Positions 25,251-32,949 of a DNA stretch of 64,000 nucleotides are shown here, in pieces. Where the stretch lies: NCBI RefSeq assembly GCF_009725205.1, contig NZ_WNZY01000001.1:186001-250000 (forward strand), in the 5' to 3' direction. The stretch is from Paenibacillus timonensis (GTDB lineage Bacteria > Bacillota > Bacilli > Paenibacillales > Paenibacillaceae). Under the pieces are notes generated by a model. The model had not been told where the DNA came from. It searched no databases and saw nothing but the letters and a program-made list of their open reading frames with translations. A program made the position numbers and the translations under genes. The number at the start of each line of letters is the position of its first letter. Position 1 is the stretch's first letter.

Positions 25251-25430
25251 ACGAGTCTTATTTGGCAAAAAACAGGGGGGCTGGCGTACTAACGCTTGTC
25301 AGCGAGCTTATGGACGGAAAATACGCTGTAGAACTCGTAAAATCGACCCAATAGAGTTCCAGGTAAGCGTTACGCGTAGAAAACTTCCATTTTGGCGCGA
25401 ATAGCGTTTGTCACAAGCGTTACACGACTA
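25238..25430. repeat. four TAACGCTTG-type intergenic repeats
   Basis: CTAACGCTTGCCACGAG and CTAACGCTTGTCAGCGAG in one orientation, and GTAAGCGTTACGCG and CAAGCGTTACACG in the other, over 190 bp. No coding function is apparent. Confidence 0.55.
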
Positions 25431-25457
25431 GGCTCATTCCGTCACACCCAGTCGAAC

Positions 25458-25492
25458 CCGTAACCCTCCGTAACCCTCCGTAACCCTCCGTA
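25458..25492 (+). repeat. three 10-bp tandem repeats CCGTAACCCT
   Basis: The decamer CCGTAACCCT occurs three times head to tail and decays into CCGTACCCCC. The rest of 25250-25605 carries no gene. Confidence 0.75.
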
Positions 25493-25605
25493 CCCCCATC
25501 GCACCCCGTCGCACAGCCCTAATCACCAACTTGACGCGAATCAAGGAAACCCTTTGGCATCCAGGTTACGATGAAGCCATCGATAACCGAAAGGGGATAT
25601 GCCAC

Positions 25606-25842
25606 ATGGTCAACGTGAAATGGAAAGTAGAAGAGTTAACTTGTCCGAGCTGCATCAAGAAGATCGAAACCGTACTGACGAAACAGCCGGGGGTACAGGA
25701 AGCCAAAGTGTTGTTCCACTCCAGCCAAGTGAAAGTTGAGTTTGACGAGAAACAGGTGCAAGAGGAGCAACTGAGAAACGCAATGGCGAAGCTGGGTTAC
25801 CCGGTCATTGGGGGAGGTCAGAGCGATGGCCAAACCTCGTAA
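25606..25842 (+). CDS. heavy-metal-associated (HMA/CopZ-like) metallochaperone
   Basis: A 78-residue ferredoxin-like metal carrier with the metal site LTCPSCIKKIE (Cys13, Cys16) and the motif LGYPVIGGG near the end. The start at 25606 follows AAAGGGG. It overlaps the P-type ATPase gene by 17 bp, and since that pump has no N-terminal HMA domain of its own, this protein probably serves as its detached metal-binding domain or delivery chaperone. Confidence 0.88.
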   Translation: MVNVKWKVEELTCPSCIKKIETVLTKQPGVQEAKVLFHSSQVKVEFDEKQVQEEQLRNAMAKLGYPVIGGGQSDGQTS

Positions 25843-27724
25843 AGCGGCAGCGTTGTTGGCGTCTGGGCTGCTTCTAGCCCTGGCGGGCGGGTTCCACCTC
25901 CTGGGCTGGGAGGTTGCACAGAATGGGGCGTTGCTGCTGGCGTCTGCGATATCCGGATGGACGATCGCGGTCAAGGCAGTTCAATCGCTTCGGATGTCCG
26001 CCTTCAGCATCGAGCTGTTGGTGACGATCGCGATGATCGGAGCGGTGATCCTAGGCGAATACGTTGAGGCGGCCGCAGTGGCCTTCTTGTTCCGGCTGGG
26101 GGCGTACCTCGAGGCGATTACGCTAGGCAAGACGCGCTCCGCCTTGAAGGCGTTGGTCGATCTGGCCCCAGCCGAAGCTATCGTCCTGCGGGACGGCACC
26201 CCGGTCAAGTTGCTCGCGTCCGAAGTGGTCCGGGGGGACCGGGTGCTTCTGCCTTCGGGCAGCAAAATCGCGGTCGACGGCCAGGTCGCTTCCGGTCAGG
26301 CCCTCGTTAACGAAGCTGCGATCACTGGAGAGCCGGTTCCCGTCGCTAAGCAGGTTCACGACCGCGTCTTCAGCGGAACGACCGTGGATACCGGATACCT
26401 TGAAGTCATCGCGGAGCAAGTTGGCGAAGACACGACCTTTGCCAAAATCATCGAGCTTGTCGAAGAAGCCCAGGAGTCCAAGGCAAAGACGCAAAAGTTC
26501 CTCGACAAATTTGCCTCCTACTATACGCCGGGCATGCTGGCGCTGGCGGTTCTGGTTTACTTTATCTCTCGAAATCCGGAGCTGGCGCTAACGTTTCTGG
26601 TGATCGCTTGTCCTGGGGCACTGGTCATTTCCGCTCCCGTGTCCATGGTGGCCGGACTCGGTAACGGAGCCGCGAACGGATTGCTGGTCAAGGGCGGAGA
26701 GGTTCTCGAAAACCTGGCAAAGGCGGAAGTCATCGTATTCGACAAGACGGGAACGTTGACGGAAGGCAGACCGGGCGTGGTTGCGGTACACACCTATGGC
26801 GGCACGCAGGAACGCGAGCTATTGATGCTGGCCGCCGCAGTCGAGTCTGCATCGGAGCATCCGCTTGGCCAGGCCATCGTGAACGCGGCGAAGGAGCGGG
26901 AAGTCGAGCCCGCCGAGCGGCCGGAGCGGGTGGAAGTGCACAAAGGAAGCGGGATTAGCGGAACGGTTGGCGGAAAGGCCGTTTTAGTTGGAAAACGGGA
27001 GTGGATGGATCATTTAGGCGTTGCGAAGAACAAGGAAGCGTGGACGGAGGCGGAACGTCAAGAGAAGCAGGGCTATACCGTCGTGTTTGTGGCAACTGAC
27101 GAGAAATTGATCGGCATGGTCGCCATCACCGACCCTGTGCGGCCCGAAGCGAAGGAAGCGATCCGGGAACTCAAGCGGCAGGGGGTGAAGCGGGTCTTGA
27201 TGCTGACCGGCGACAATCGACATGCCGCCCAACACGTCGCGGATCGGGTGGGGATCGACCAGGTTTACGCAGGGCTTTTACCGGCCGATAAAGTGGCGCA
27301 TATCCAGGAATGGAAGCGTCAGGGGTACCGCGTCGCCATGCTTGGCGACGGCATCAACGACGCTCCGGCCATCGCCGCTGCTGACATCGGGATGGCAATG
27401 GGAGGGACGGGAACGGACGTTGCGATTGAGACGGCGGATGCCGTCATCATGACCGATCGGCTGGATAAACTGGTATACGCCCGCCAGCTGGCGAAACGCA
27501 CGGTCCGCAACATGAAGCAAAACGTATCGTTTGCCGTGGCGGTGGTGGTTCTGTTGCTGGCAGGCGTATTAACGGAGCATATTTATCTGGCTTCCGGTAT
27601 GTTTATTCACGAATTCAGCGTGCTGCTGGTGATTCTGAATGCACTTCGCTTGACGCGGCGCGGGCGCAGTTCCGGCCGGAATAAGGGGCGGGACGCAGAA
27701 CCCAAGGCAATTACAGGCGTCTAA
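25826..27724 (+). CDS. P1B-type heavy-metal translocating ATPase, CPG type
   Basis: A 632-residue membrane pump. Actuator TGEP (168-171), membrane metal site CPGAL (262-266) in place of the usual CPC, phosphorylation motif DKTGTLTEG (Asp306), SEHPLGQAI histidine-proline motif, LTGDNRHAAQ and GDGINDAPAI hinge. It exports or imports a transition metal using ATP; the CPG variant prevents safe assignment to Cu, Zn or Cd. GGGGGAGG upstream sets the start at 25826, overlapping the HMA gene. Its 3' end overlaps the convergent peroxiredoxin gene by 14 bp. Confidence 0.9.
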   Translation: MAKPRKAAALLASGLLLALAGGFHLLGWEVAQNGALLLASAISGWTIAVKAVQSLRMSAFSIELLVTIAMIGAVILGEYVEAAAVAFLFRLGAYLEAITLGKTRSALKALVDLAPAEAIVLRDGTPVKLLASEVVRGDRVLLPSGSKIAVDGQVASGQALVNEAAITGEPVPVAKQVHDRVFSGTTVDTGYLEVIAEQVGEDTTFAKIIELVEEAQESKAKTQKFLDKFASYYTPGMLALAVLVYFISRNPELALTFLVIACPGALVISAPVSMVAGLGNGAANGLLVKGGEVLENLAKAEVIVFDKTGTLTEGRPGVVAVHTYGGTQERELLMLAAAVESASEHPLGQAIVNAAKEREVEPAERPERVEVHKGSGISGTVGGKAVLVGKREWMDHLGVAKNKEAWTEAERQEKQGYTVVFVATDEKLIGMVAITDPVRPEAKEAIRELKRQGVKRVLMLTGDNRHAAQHVADRVGIDQVYAGLLPADKVAHIQEWKRQGYRVAMLGDGINDAPAIAAADIGMAMGGTGTDVAIETADAVIMTDRLDKLVYARQLAKRTVRNMKQNVSFAVAVVVLLLAGVLTEHIYLASGMFIHEFSVLLVILNALRLTRRGRSSGRNKGRDAEPKAITGV

Positions 27725-28355
27725 GTTGCTCCAGGATGTCCTCCGGATCGGGGCGTTTCATGAAATCCGGCTCGACATAGGCGGAGCGGACGATACCCGA
27801 TTCGTCGATCATAAACGTGGATGTAACTGGCAAGATCCAGCGGTTGGTAGCATTGTATTCAGCTAGATCCAGGTTGAATTTGTTAAGAAAGATGTCCTGA
27901 ATGTAGTCCGGTACATCGTACAGAATGTTATAAGCCGCCGCAGTTAATCCGTTCGTATCGCTCAGGACCTGGAATTGAAGATCTTCTTTCTCTTGCTGAG
28001 TCAGTGTATTATCGGGACTTTGCGGACTAACGGCAATCAAACGGCCGCCGATGGCTTCGATTTGCGGAAGCACCTTCTGGTACGAACGTAACTGCATATT
28101 GCAGAAGGGGCACCATCCTCCCCGATAAAAAGTTAGCACAACCGGACCTTGGGACAATTCGTCGTACAGATTCACGGCTTGCCCAAGCGAGTTGTTTAAA
28201 GTAAAGTCTTTAGCTTTTTGGCCTTCCGACAGACCGAACGCATTGCCCGCTTGCTGTTGCCCATTGATCAAGCGGAATAACTCGTTATACACATCGGCTG
28301 GGGTATTTGCAATAAACTCTTGTCTCATTTGATCCAGGGTTTGCGTGAATGTCAT
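27711..28355 (-). CDS. peroxiredoxin-like AhpC/TSA family protein
   Basis: A 214-residue thioredoxin-fold protein with the active site FYRGGWCPFCNMQLRSY (Cys82, Cys85), typical of the peroxiredoxin-like (Prx-like2/AhpC-TSA) group; about 50 N-terminal helical residues precede the fold. It likely reduces peroxides in the cytoplasm. GAGGTG with a 7-base spacer favours the ATG at 28355 over those at 28361 and 28370. Two TGGA..TCCA operators upstream resemble one in front of the neighbouring TetR gene, suggesting repression by that protein. Confidence 0.88.
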   Translation of the reverse strand: MTFTQTLDQMRQEFIANTPADVYNELFRLINGQQQAGNAFGLSEGQKAKDFTLNNSLGQAVNLYDELSQGPVVLTFYRGGWCPFCNMQLRSYQKVLPQIEAIGGRLIAVSPQSPDNTLTQQEKEDLQFQVLSDTNGLTAAAYNILYDVPDYIQDIFLNKFNLDLAEYNATNRWILPVTSTFMIDESGIVRSAYVEPDFMKRPDPEDILEQLRRL

Positions 28356-28430
28356 CTTCATACACCTCATTTAGGTAGATACGGCGGCCCTTCCGCTGTA
28401 CGGGGTGGGGACTTCCGTTCGTTCTATTTT

Positions 28431-28497
28431 TGGAGTGACCACTCCATTTTTTAAGCTGATCTCATTTTATTTAAATTTTTTTGGATTGTCAACTCCA
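28431..28497 (-). promoter_or_regulatory. two TetR-type operators upstream of the peroxiredoxin gene
   Basis: TGGAGTGACCACTCCA (28431-28446) and TGGATTGTCAACTCCA (28482-28497) share the pattern TGGAnTGnCnACTCCA; the first has 7-bp perfect arms. They lie 51 bp apart in an AT-rich stretch. Confidence 0.65.
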
Positions 28498-28507
28498 TTT
28501 TTCAGAA

Positions 28508-28578
28508 AAGGAGGATGTTCCTCCTTCGCAGATCACACAAAAACCCCGCAACCCGGCGTTTACCGCCGGTTACGGGGT
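28508..28578 (-). terminator. terminator of the TetR gene plus short hairpin
   Basis: On the minus strand ACCCCGTAACCGGCG pairs with CGCCGGGTTGCGGGGT (28578-28543) followed by TTTTTGTG. Just beyond is a separate hairpin with 8-bp arms AAGGAGGA/TCCTCCTT and a 3-base loop (28508-28526). Confidence 0.75.
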
Positions 28579-28675
28579 CCATTAAAAACGTAGATTAACC
28601 TCCTCTGCTGTGGCCGATTCCGGGTGCAAGCCCGGGTTGTCTCTTTTTACTTGGAGACCGAACGGCGCACCGTCA

Positions 28676-29305
28676 TCATACGAGATAGGAACGGATATGC
28701 TCCAAGATCGCATCGAGCACAGCCTCTAGCGCGCAGATATCCTTGCGGACCTGCGTCATCAGCAGGCCGCCCTGCAAGGCAGTCAACAGCGCCAACGCCA
28801 GCCGGTCCGGGTCAGCATCAGCGCGCATTTCTCCACGTGCATGCATCGCGCGCAGCCCTTGGCTGATCGCCTGCTCCCACTGCAGGAAACCCGCGGCAAG
28901 CGCCGTGCGGGCTGCCGGTTCCATGTCCGCAAGCTCGCTGGCCAGCGAACCGATCGGGCAACCGCCTTGATACTCTCGGTCAACCTGCAGTTGAATAACG
29001 GCGTCGCGCCAGGTTTGCAGCGCCTCCATGCTGTCCAGATGGCTAAGCAAAGGCTCTTGTGCGCCCAGCACCTGCTCCGTCTGGAACAGGATGACGGCCT
29101 GCACCAGCTCTCGCTTCTCTTTGAAGTAGTGATAAAGCTGGGAGGAGCTGACCTTGGCTTCCTTCTGTACATCCTCCACGCTCGTTCCGGCAACGCCGCG
29201 TTCGAACATCAGTCCGGCGGCGGCCGCGACGATGCGGCTGCGCGTTTCTTTTCCCTTCTTTGTGAGCTTCTGTTCCGAGTTGATTGTTGTCTTCGTGTTC
29301 TTCAT
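28676..29305 (-). CDS. TetR/AcrR-family repressor
   Basis: A 209-residue regulator. N-terminal HTH: TRSRIVAAAAGLMFERGVAG, then TSVEDVQKEAKVSSSQLYHYF; the C-terminal ligand domain has the YQGGCPIGSLASELAD motif of the LmrA/YxaF-like group. An operator-like TGGA..TCCA site overlaps its own promoter, and two closely related sites sit in front of the peroxiredoxin gene downstream, implying autoregulation and control of that gene. The cysteine in GGCPIG may be a redox or ligand sensor; this is speculative. Confidence 0.9.
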   Translation of the reverse strand: MKNTKTTINSEQKLTKKGKETRSRIVAAAAGLMFERGVAGTSVEDVQKEAKVSSSQLYHYFKEKRELVQAVILFQTEQVLGAQEPLLSHLDSMEALQTWRDAVIQLQVDREYQGGCPIGSLASELADMEPAARTALAAGFLQWEQAISQGLRAMHARGEMRADADPDRLALALLTALQGGLLMTQVRKDICALEAVLDAILEHIRSYLV

Positions 29306-29324
29306 GAGCTTAGTATATCAAAAA

Positions 29325-29340
29325 TGGAGTTATCCATCCA
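29325..29340 (-). promoter_or_regulatory. TetR operator in front of the tetR gene
   Basis: TGGAGTTATCCATCCA, 12 of 16 positions identical to the operator at 28431, 20 bp upstream of the tetR start. Confidence 0.5.
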
Positions 29341-29407
29341 GAAATGAATGACGCCTTTCCGGTGCACACTAGGGATCGAGATATGTGTCACAGAGGAGGT
29401 CAAACAA

Positions 29408-30091
29408 ATGAAACTTGAAGCAAGGGGCGGCATCCGTCTCATAGGGAGATTGGCGATGCTGCTTGCCCTGTTGGCATTTTCGCTTTCGTTCGAGGGGGGG
29501 AGCGCAGAGGCTTCCCGGCCGGAGGGGGAGGGCATCTCGGCCTCACTGTCGGCAGCGCTGCGCCAGGGCGGCTACGTGATTTACGTCCGGCACGGCGAAG
29601 CCAACATCGGCGAGGACCAGCCAGGGCTGCGGCCGGAGGACTGTGCGACGCAGCGCAATTTGTCCGCCGTCGGCCGCGACCAGGCGCGCCAATTCGGCGA
29701 CGCGCTGCGGGCGCGTGGCATCCCGGTGGCGACGCCGGTGCTGGCCAGCCCGCTGTGCCGGACGCGCGAAACCGCCGCACTGGCCTTTGGCCCCGCCCGG
29801 GTGCAGGCCGTGCCGGCGCTGCTCGGGCTGGCGCGGCTAGGCGCCCCCGGCGGGGCGGCAGCGCCCGCGGAGCGGGAGGCGACTTTGTGCGCGCTGGATG
29901 CGCTGCTGGAGGAGCCGCCTCCGGCCGGCGCCAACCGCGTGATCGTCGCCCACAGCTTCCCGCCGGGCGTCGGGTTTGGACCGCTCCCTGAGTTGGGAGC
30001 GGTCATCGTGCACCCGCACGGCCGGGGGCAGGGCTACGATCTCGTGGCCCGCGTCCCGTTGGACGCTTGGGCCAGCCTGCCGGCCCGGTAG
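29408..30091 (+). CDS. exported histidine phosphatase family protein
   Basis: A 227-residue protein with a signal peptide (RLIGRLAMLLALLAFSLSFE, cleavage near GSAEA) and the phosphoglycerate-mutase superfamily RHG motif VIYVRHGEAN; the second arginine is in CRTRETAALA and the second histidine in VIVAHSFPPG. Likely an extracytoplasmic phosphatase of unknown substrate. Its composition is notably G+C- and Ala/Pro-rich compared with neighbours. AGGAGG precedes the ATG at 29408. Confidence 0.85.
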   Translation: MKLEARGGIRLIGRLAMLLALLAFSLSFEGGSAEASRPEGEGISASLSAALRQGGYVIYVRHGEANIGEDQPGLRPEDCATQRNLSAVGRDQARQFGDALRARGIPVATPVLASPLCRTRETAALAFGPARVQAVPALLGLARLGAPGGAAAPAEREATLCALDALLEEPPPAGANRVIVAHSFPPGVGFGPLPELGAVIVHPHGRGQGYDLVARVPLDAWASLPAR

Positions 30092-30103
30092 GCAAACCCG
30101 CAG

Positions 30104-30143
30104 AAGCTTCAGGCCACTATTGAGGCGGCCTGAAGCTTTTTTT
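30104..30143 (+). terminator. intrinsic terminator
   Basis: AAGCTTCAGGCC (30104-30115) pairs perfectly with GGCCTGAAGCTT (30127-30138), then T7. Confidence 0.93.
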
Positions 30144-30157
30144 CAAGGCAGCATTCC

Positions 30158-30344
30158 GCTAACGGACCGTAAAGACTTTATTGTCCAATTTCCCGGAGAT
30201 TTTCCGTGCTTACGGACGGGAATGACGTTATTTCAAGGACGCTAGCTAAATTCGCATCCATTTGGAGCCTATAGGGTCTTTGGAGTCCGTTAGATTTGGG
30301 GAGAGTGTCATTTAGCACCAATAACGGCTCTCCGGTCCGTTAGC
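30158..30344. repeat. intergenic element bounded by 11-bp inverted repeats
   Basis: GCTAACGGACC (30158-30168) and GGTCCGTTAGC (30334-30344) are exact inverted repeats bounding 187 bp. Inside are further variants of the same word (TTACGGACG near 30210, GAGTCCGTTAG near 30282, AATAACGG near 30321). No gene is present; the 30345-30460 remainder is pyrimidine-rich and featureless. Confidence 0.55.
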
Positions 30345-30462
30345 CCCCTTGCTTTTTAACCCTATTCCCCCACTTCGCTTGGTTTACCCCCTCCCTCTTT
30401 ACTCTTCGGCATCGCTTATTGTCTTTACCTCACCCGCTCATCATAGCCTTACGCCTATATGC

Positions 30463-30497
30463 TTGCGTTTCCGGAAACATATGTTACTATTAACATA
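30463..30497 (+). promoter_or_regulatory. PadR-type operator and promoter
   Basis: Inverted repeat TATGTTA CTAT TAACATA (30480-30497) contains ATGT-N8-ACAT, the PadR-family box; a TTGCGT (about 30463) gives a -35 with a -10 inside the repeat. Confidence 0.6.
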
Positions 30498-30523
30498 GGT
30501 TAATGAAAACAGGAGTGAGTCAA

Positions 30524-31447
30524 ATGTCGATCAACTATGCGATTCTTGGGATGCTGAGCGCCCGTTCCCTGACTGGCTATGACTTGAAGAAGATCATCCA
30601 GGATTCGCCGTTCATGCCCTGGTCGGGCAACAACAATCAAATCTACAAGGCACTGGTGGAATTGCTGGAAGAGGGGTGGGTGACCAACGAGGTGCACCAT
30701 CAGGACAGCGCCCCGTCGAAGAAGATCTATACGATCACCGATGCCGGGCGGGAAGAGCTGAAGGCCTGGGTGCTGTCTCCGCCGGAGCTGCCGGAGTTCA
30801 AAAACACCTTCCTGGTGCGCCTCGCCTGGGCGGATTCGCTAGATTCAAACGAGCTGAATGCACTCCTCACGGGGTATGAGCAGGAAATTTACCTGCAGAT
30901 CGCCGCAGAAGAGGAGAAGCTGCGCAGGGGTGAGTTCTCACCGCGCCGCACAACCCGCGAAGCCTATCTATGGGAGCAAATCCACGGCCGTGTCCTGGAG
31001 CAATACCGGAGCGAACTCGACTGGATCCGCCAACTGCGCGAAGACCTGGGAATTCGTCATCCGAAGGAAGGGGAGAACCATACCATGAACTATCAACTTG
31101 TGGAAAAAAACAATCAAACGATCGTCGTCGTGTCGTCCGCCGAACCACCGATCGCGACCGGTAAGGACGCCATTGGCCTGATCGAAGTGTGCATCGAGCA
31201 TAACGTAGGACGGATCGCCGTTCATGCCGAGGCGTTGTCTGAGGACTTTTTTAAGTTAAGAACAGGAGTGGCCGGAGAAATTCTGCAGAAATTCGTGAAC
31301 TTCTCGCTCCGCGCCGCCATTATTGTTGCCGACGGGAGCTTGATTAAAGGGCGGATGAAGGAGCTGCTCGCCGAATCCAATCGAGGCAACATGTTCCGAG
31401 TATTTGCCAGTCAAGCCGAAGCGGAGGAATGGTTGGCGGGAGAATAA
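30524..31447 (+). CDS. PadR-family regulator fused to DUF4180
   Basis: A 307-residue two-domain protein. Residues 1-180 are a PadR winged HTH with its helical C-terminal domain (YAILGMLSARSLTGYDLKKI, NQIYKALVELLEEGWV). Residues 187-307 are a DUF4180 domain (YQLVEKNNQTIVVVSSAEPP, SLIKGRMKELLAESNRG). The start at 30524 follows AGGAGTGAG. An internal ATG at 31084 with GGGGAG upstream could also yield a free DUF4180 protein. A PadR box overlaps the promoter, so autorepression is likely; the inducer is unknown. Confidence 0.88.
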   Translation: MSINYAILGMLSARSLTGYDLKKIIQDSPFMPWSGNNNQIYKALVELLEEGWVTNEVHHQDSAPSKKIYTITDAGREELKAWVLSPPELPEFKNTFLVRLAWADSLDSNELNALLTGYEQEIYLQIAAEEEKLRRGEFSPRRTTREAYLWEQIHGRVLEQYRSELDWIRQLREDLGIRHPKEGENHTMNYQLVEKNNQTIVVVSSAEPPIATGKDAIGLIEVCIEHNVGRIAVHAEALSEDFFKLRTGVAGEILQKFVNFSLRAAIIVADGSLIKGRMKELLAESNRGNMFRVFASQAEAEEWLAGE

Positions 31448-31461
31448 GAAGAGGCTTGTAC

Positions 31462-31539
31462 GCCTCCCAAGTGGGCCTTGCTGGTGATGCATGTCCCGGA
31501 GATGGTATAATTTGCTTATGGAAAATGCGCTTGGGAGGC
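31462..31539 (+). promoter_or_regulatory. promoter between arms of an RBS-sequestering inverted repeat
   Basis: GCCTCCCAAG (31462-31471) is perfectly complementary to CTTGGGAGGC (31530-31539), which contains the next gene's ribosome binding site. Between them an extended -10 TG-G-TATAAT (31503-31511) can start a transcript lacking the first arm. Confidence 0.5.
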
Positions 31540-31545
31540 CAATCG

Positions 31546-32493
31546 ATGAGAGAAGAGCTTTTGGAACAATTGCAAACGTGGCATGAAGAAGATGAGTACG
31601 AACAGATCGTTCAAGCCATTATGGACGTGCCGGCGGAGGAAAGAGATTATGAGCTCGTTAACCATTTAGGGCGGGCGCTGAACAATCTGGAGCGGTATGA
31701 TGAGGCGGTCGGGCAGTTCCTAACTGTTACCGCGGAGGGCCAAGAGGATCCGCTTTGGCATTACCGGATCGGCTTGGCGTATTACTACTTGGGCCGGTAC
31801 GACGAAGCGCGGACGGCGTTCGAGAACGCCGATCGGTTGGAGCCGGGAGACGAGGACACTCTGGAATTCCTGAGCTGGATCGAGGAAAAGACGGCCGAGG
31901 GCGCATCTGGATCGGAAGCGACTCCGAACGAGGCAGCATCTGAGACGGAAGCGACGAAGCCGGAGGCCGGGCAAACCTTGGCGGCACCGGTTACTTTCGA
32001 GGGTGACTTCGACGCGGCGAGCTTCTGGGATGACGGCAATCCCGCGGCCGAAAAGTACGTCTCCGCACCGCCAACTGACGCATTAATCGAGTCCGTGGAG
32101 GAGTCGCTTGTTTTCCGTCTGCCGGCTTTTTACGTGAACCTGATGAAAGTGCATAATGGCGGAATCCCCCGGGGGCGATACTTCCGGAGCGAATCCGGCG
32201 AGACCGTCGAAATTTTAGGTCTCATGGGCATCGGGCGCGAGAAACCGCACTCGCTGTGCGGAGCCGCCGGGAGCCGCGCGACGATCGAGCGGGAGGGGTA
32301 TCCCGAATTCGGCGTTGTCCTCTGCGATACGCCATCCGACGCCGGGGTGGTTATGCTCGACTACCGCGAATCCGCCAACGACGGCGAACCCGAAGTGGTT
32401 TACGTCGAGAAAGCGAGCAAGAAAGTCACCCGCCTGGCGCCGAGCTTCGAGGCGTTCGTCCGCGGGTTGACGGGCGGGGCGCAGCAAGGTTAG
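31546..32493 (+). CDS. TPR and SMI1/KNR4 domain protein
   Basis: A 315-residue cytoplasmic protein. Residues 1-115 form two to three TPR-like helical pairs (LVNHLGRALNNLERYDEAVG, IGLAYYYLGRYDEARTAFEN). An acidic, Ala/Glu-rich linker (about 120-160) follows, then a SMI1/KNR4 domain (SVEESLVFRLPAFYVNLMKV, HNGG, later VVYVEKASKKVTRLAPSF). SMI1/KNR4 proteins are known from stress adaptation and as immunity proteins for polymorphic toxins; no toxin gene is adjacent. GGGAGG upstream supports the ATG at 31546. Confidence 0.85.
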   Translation: MREELLEQLQTWHEEDEYEQIVQAIMDVPAEERDYELVNHLGRALNNLERYDEAVGQFLTVTAEGQEDPLWHYRIGLAYYYLGRYDEARTAFENADRLEPGDEDTLEFLSWIEEKTAEGASGSEATPNEAASETEATKPEAGQTLAAPVTFEGDFDAASFWDDGNPAAEKYVSAPPTDALIESVEESLVFRLPAFYVNLMKVHNGGIPRGRYFRSESGETVEILGLMGIGREKPHSLCGAAGSRATIEREGYPEFGVVLCDTPSDAGVVMLDYRESANDGEPEVVYVEKASKKVTRLAPSFEAFVRGLTGGAQQG

Positions 32494-32592
32494 CCGCCAT
32501 GTTCAAACCATGACGGGTCACGCGAGTGTGTGACAGTTGCTCGCATAAAATGCGGCGGTCCGTGCGCGAGTGTGGGTCCGGATTCCCAAAGA

Positions 32593-32628
32593 GGTCGTCA
32601 GGATCCTAGGTCCTGGCGGTCCCTTTTT
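32593..32628 (+). terminator. intrinsic terminator
   Basis: GGTCGTCAGGA and TCCTGGCGGTCC pair with two wobbles around TCCTAGG, then CTTTTT. Confidence 0.65.
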
Positions 32629-32642
32629 GCCGCATGGAGTCG

Positions 32643-32870
32643 ATTTTTCAAATATAATAGGCCTTTTCCACCTCAGACGAGCAATTGGATATGATTTATC
32701 GAATACAATATGGGAAATCATCACCGAAAGGCCCATTGTGTATGATATTTCGAATACAATAAGCCACTTTGCCCTTTCAGCGACCTATTATATATGATTT
32801 TTCGAATACAATATGGCGAATCATCGCCGAATGGCCCATTTAACTCGAAATTTCATACATAATCCTTCAA
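32643..32870 (+). repeat. 51-52 bp tandem repeat array (locus A)
   Basis: Four full copies and a partial fifth, beginning at 32643, 32694, 32745, 32797 and 32848. Each begins A-T-T-T-T/A-T-C-G-A-A-T-A-C-A-A-T-A and ends with GG..TATATG or GGATATG. Within a unit ATACAATATGGG can pair with CCCATTGTGTAT, so each copy may form a hairpin. The same family occurs at 40.6 kb. Confidence 0.8.
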
Positions 32871-32949
32871 AGCTCCTTGAAAACAGGGAATAGGGAGTTC
32901 CTCGTTCCGCCTAAAAAGGGTAGAATAAGAGGAGAAGGAGAGGTACCCC

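Noticed and set aside
25092-25354. Two overlapping frames through the 12-bp repeat array (Ser-Ala-Arg-Pro and Ser-Val-Cys-Pro repeats)
   Set aside because: Frames stay open only because of the array's period; no ribosome binding site and no conserved residues outside the repeat.
25128-25492. Possible CRISPR array
   Set aside because: The units are 10-12 bp and contiguous, with no unique spacers and no cas genes.
28619-28650. Small hairpin CCGGGTGCAAGCCCGG suggestive of an RNA gene
   Set aside because: Too short for tRNA or a known small RNA and no promoter; probably part of the intergenic region after tetR.
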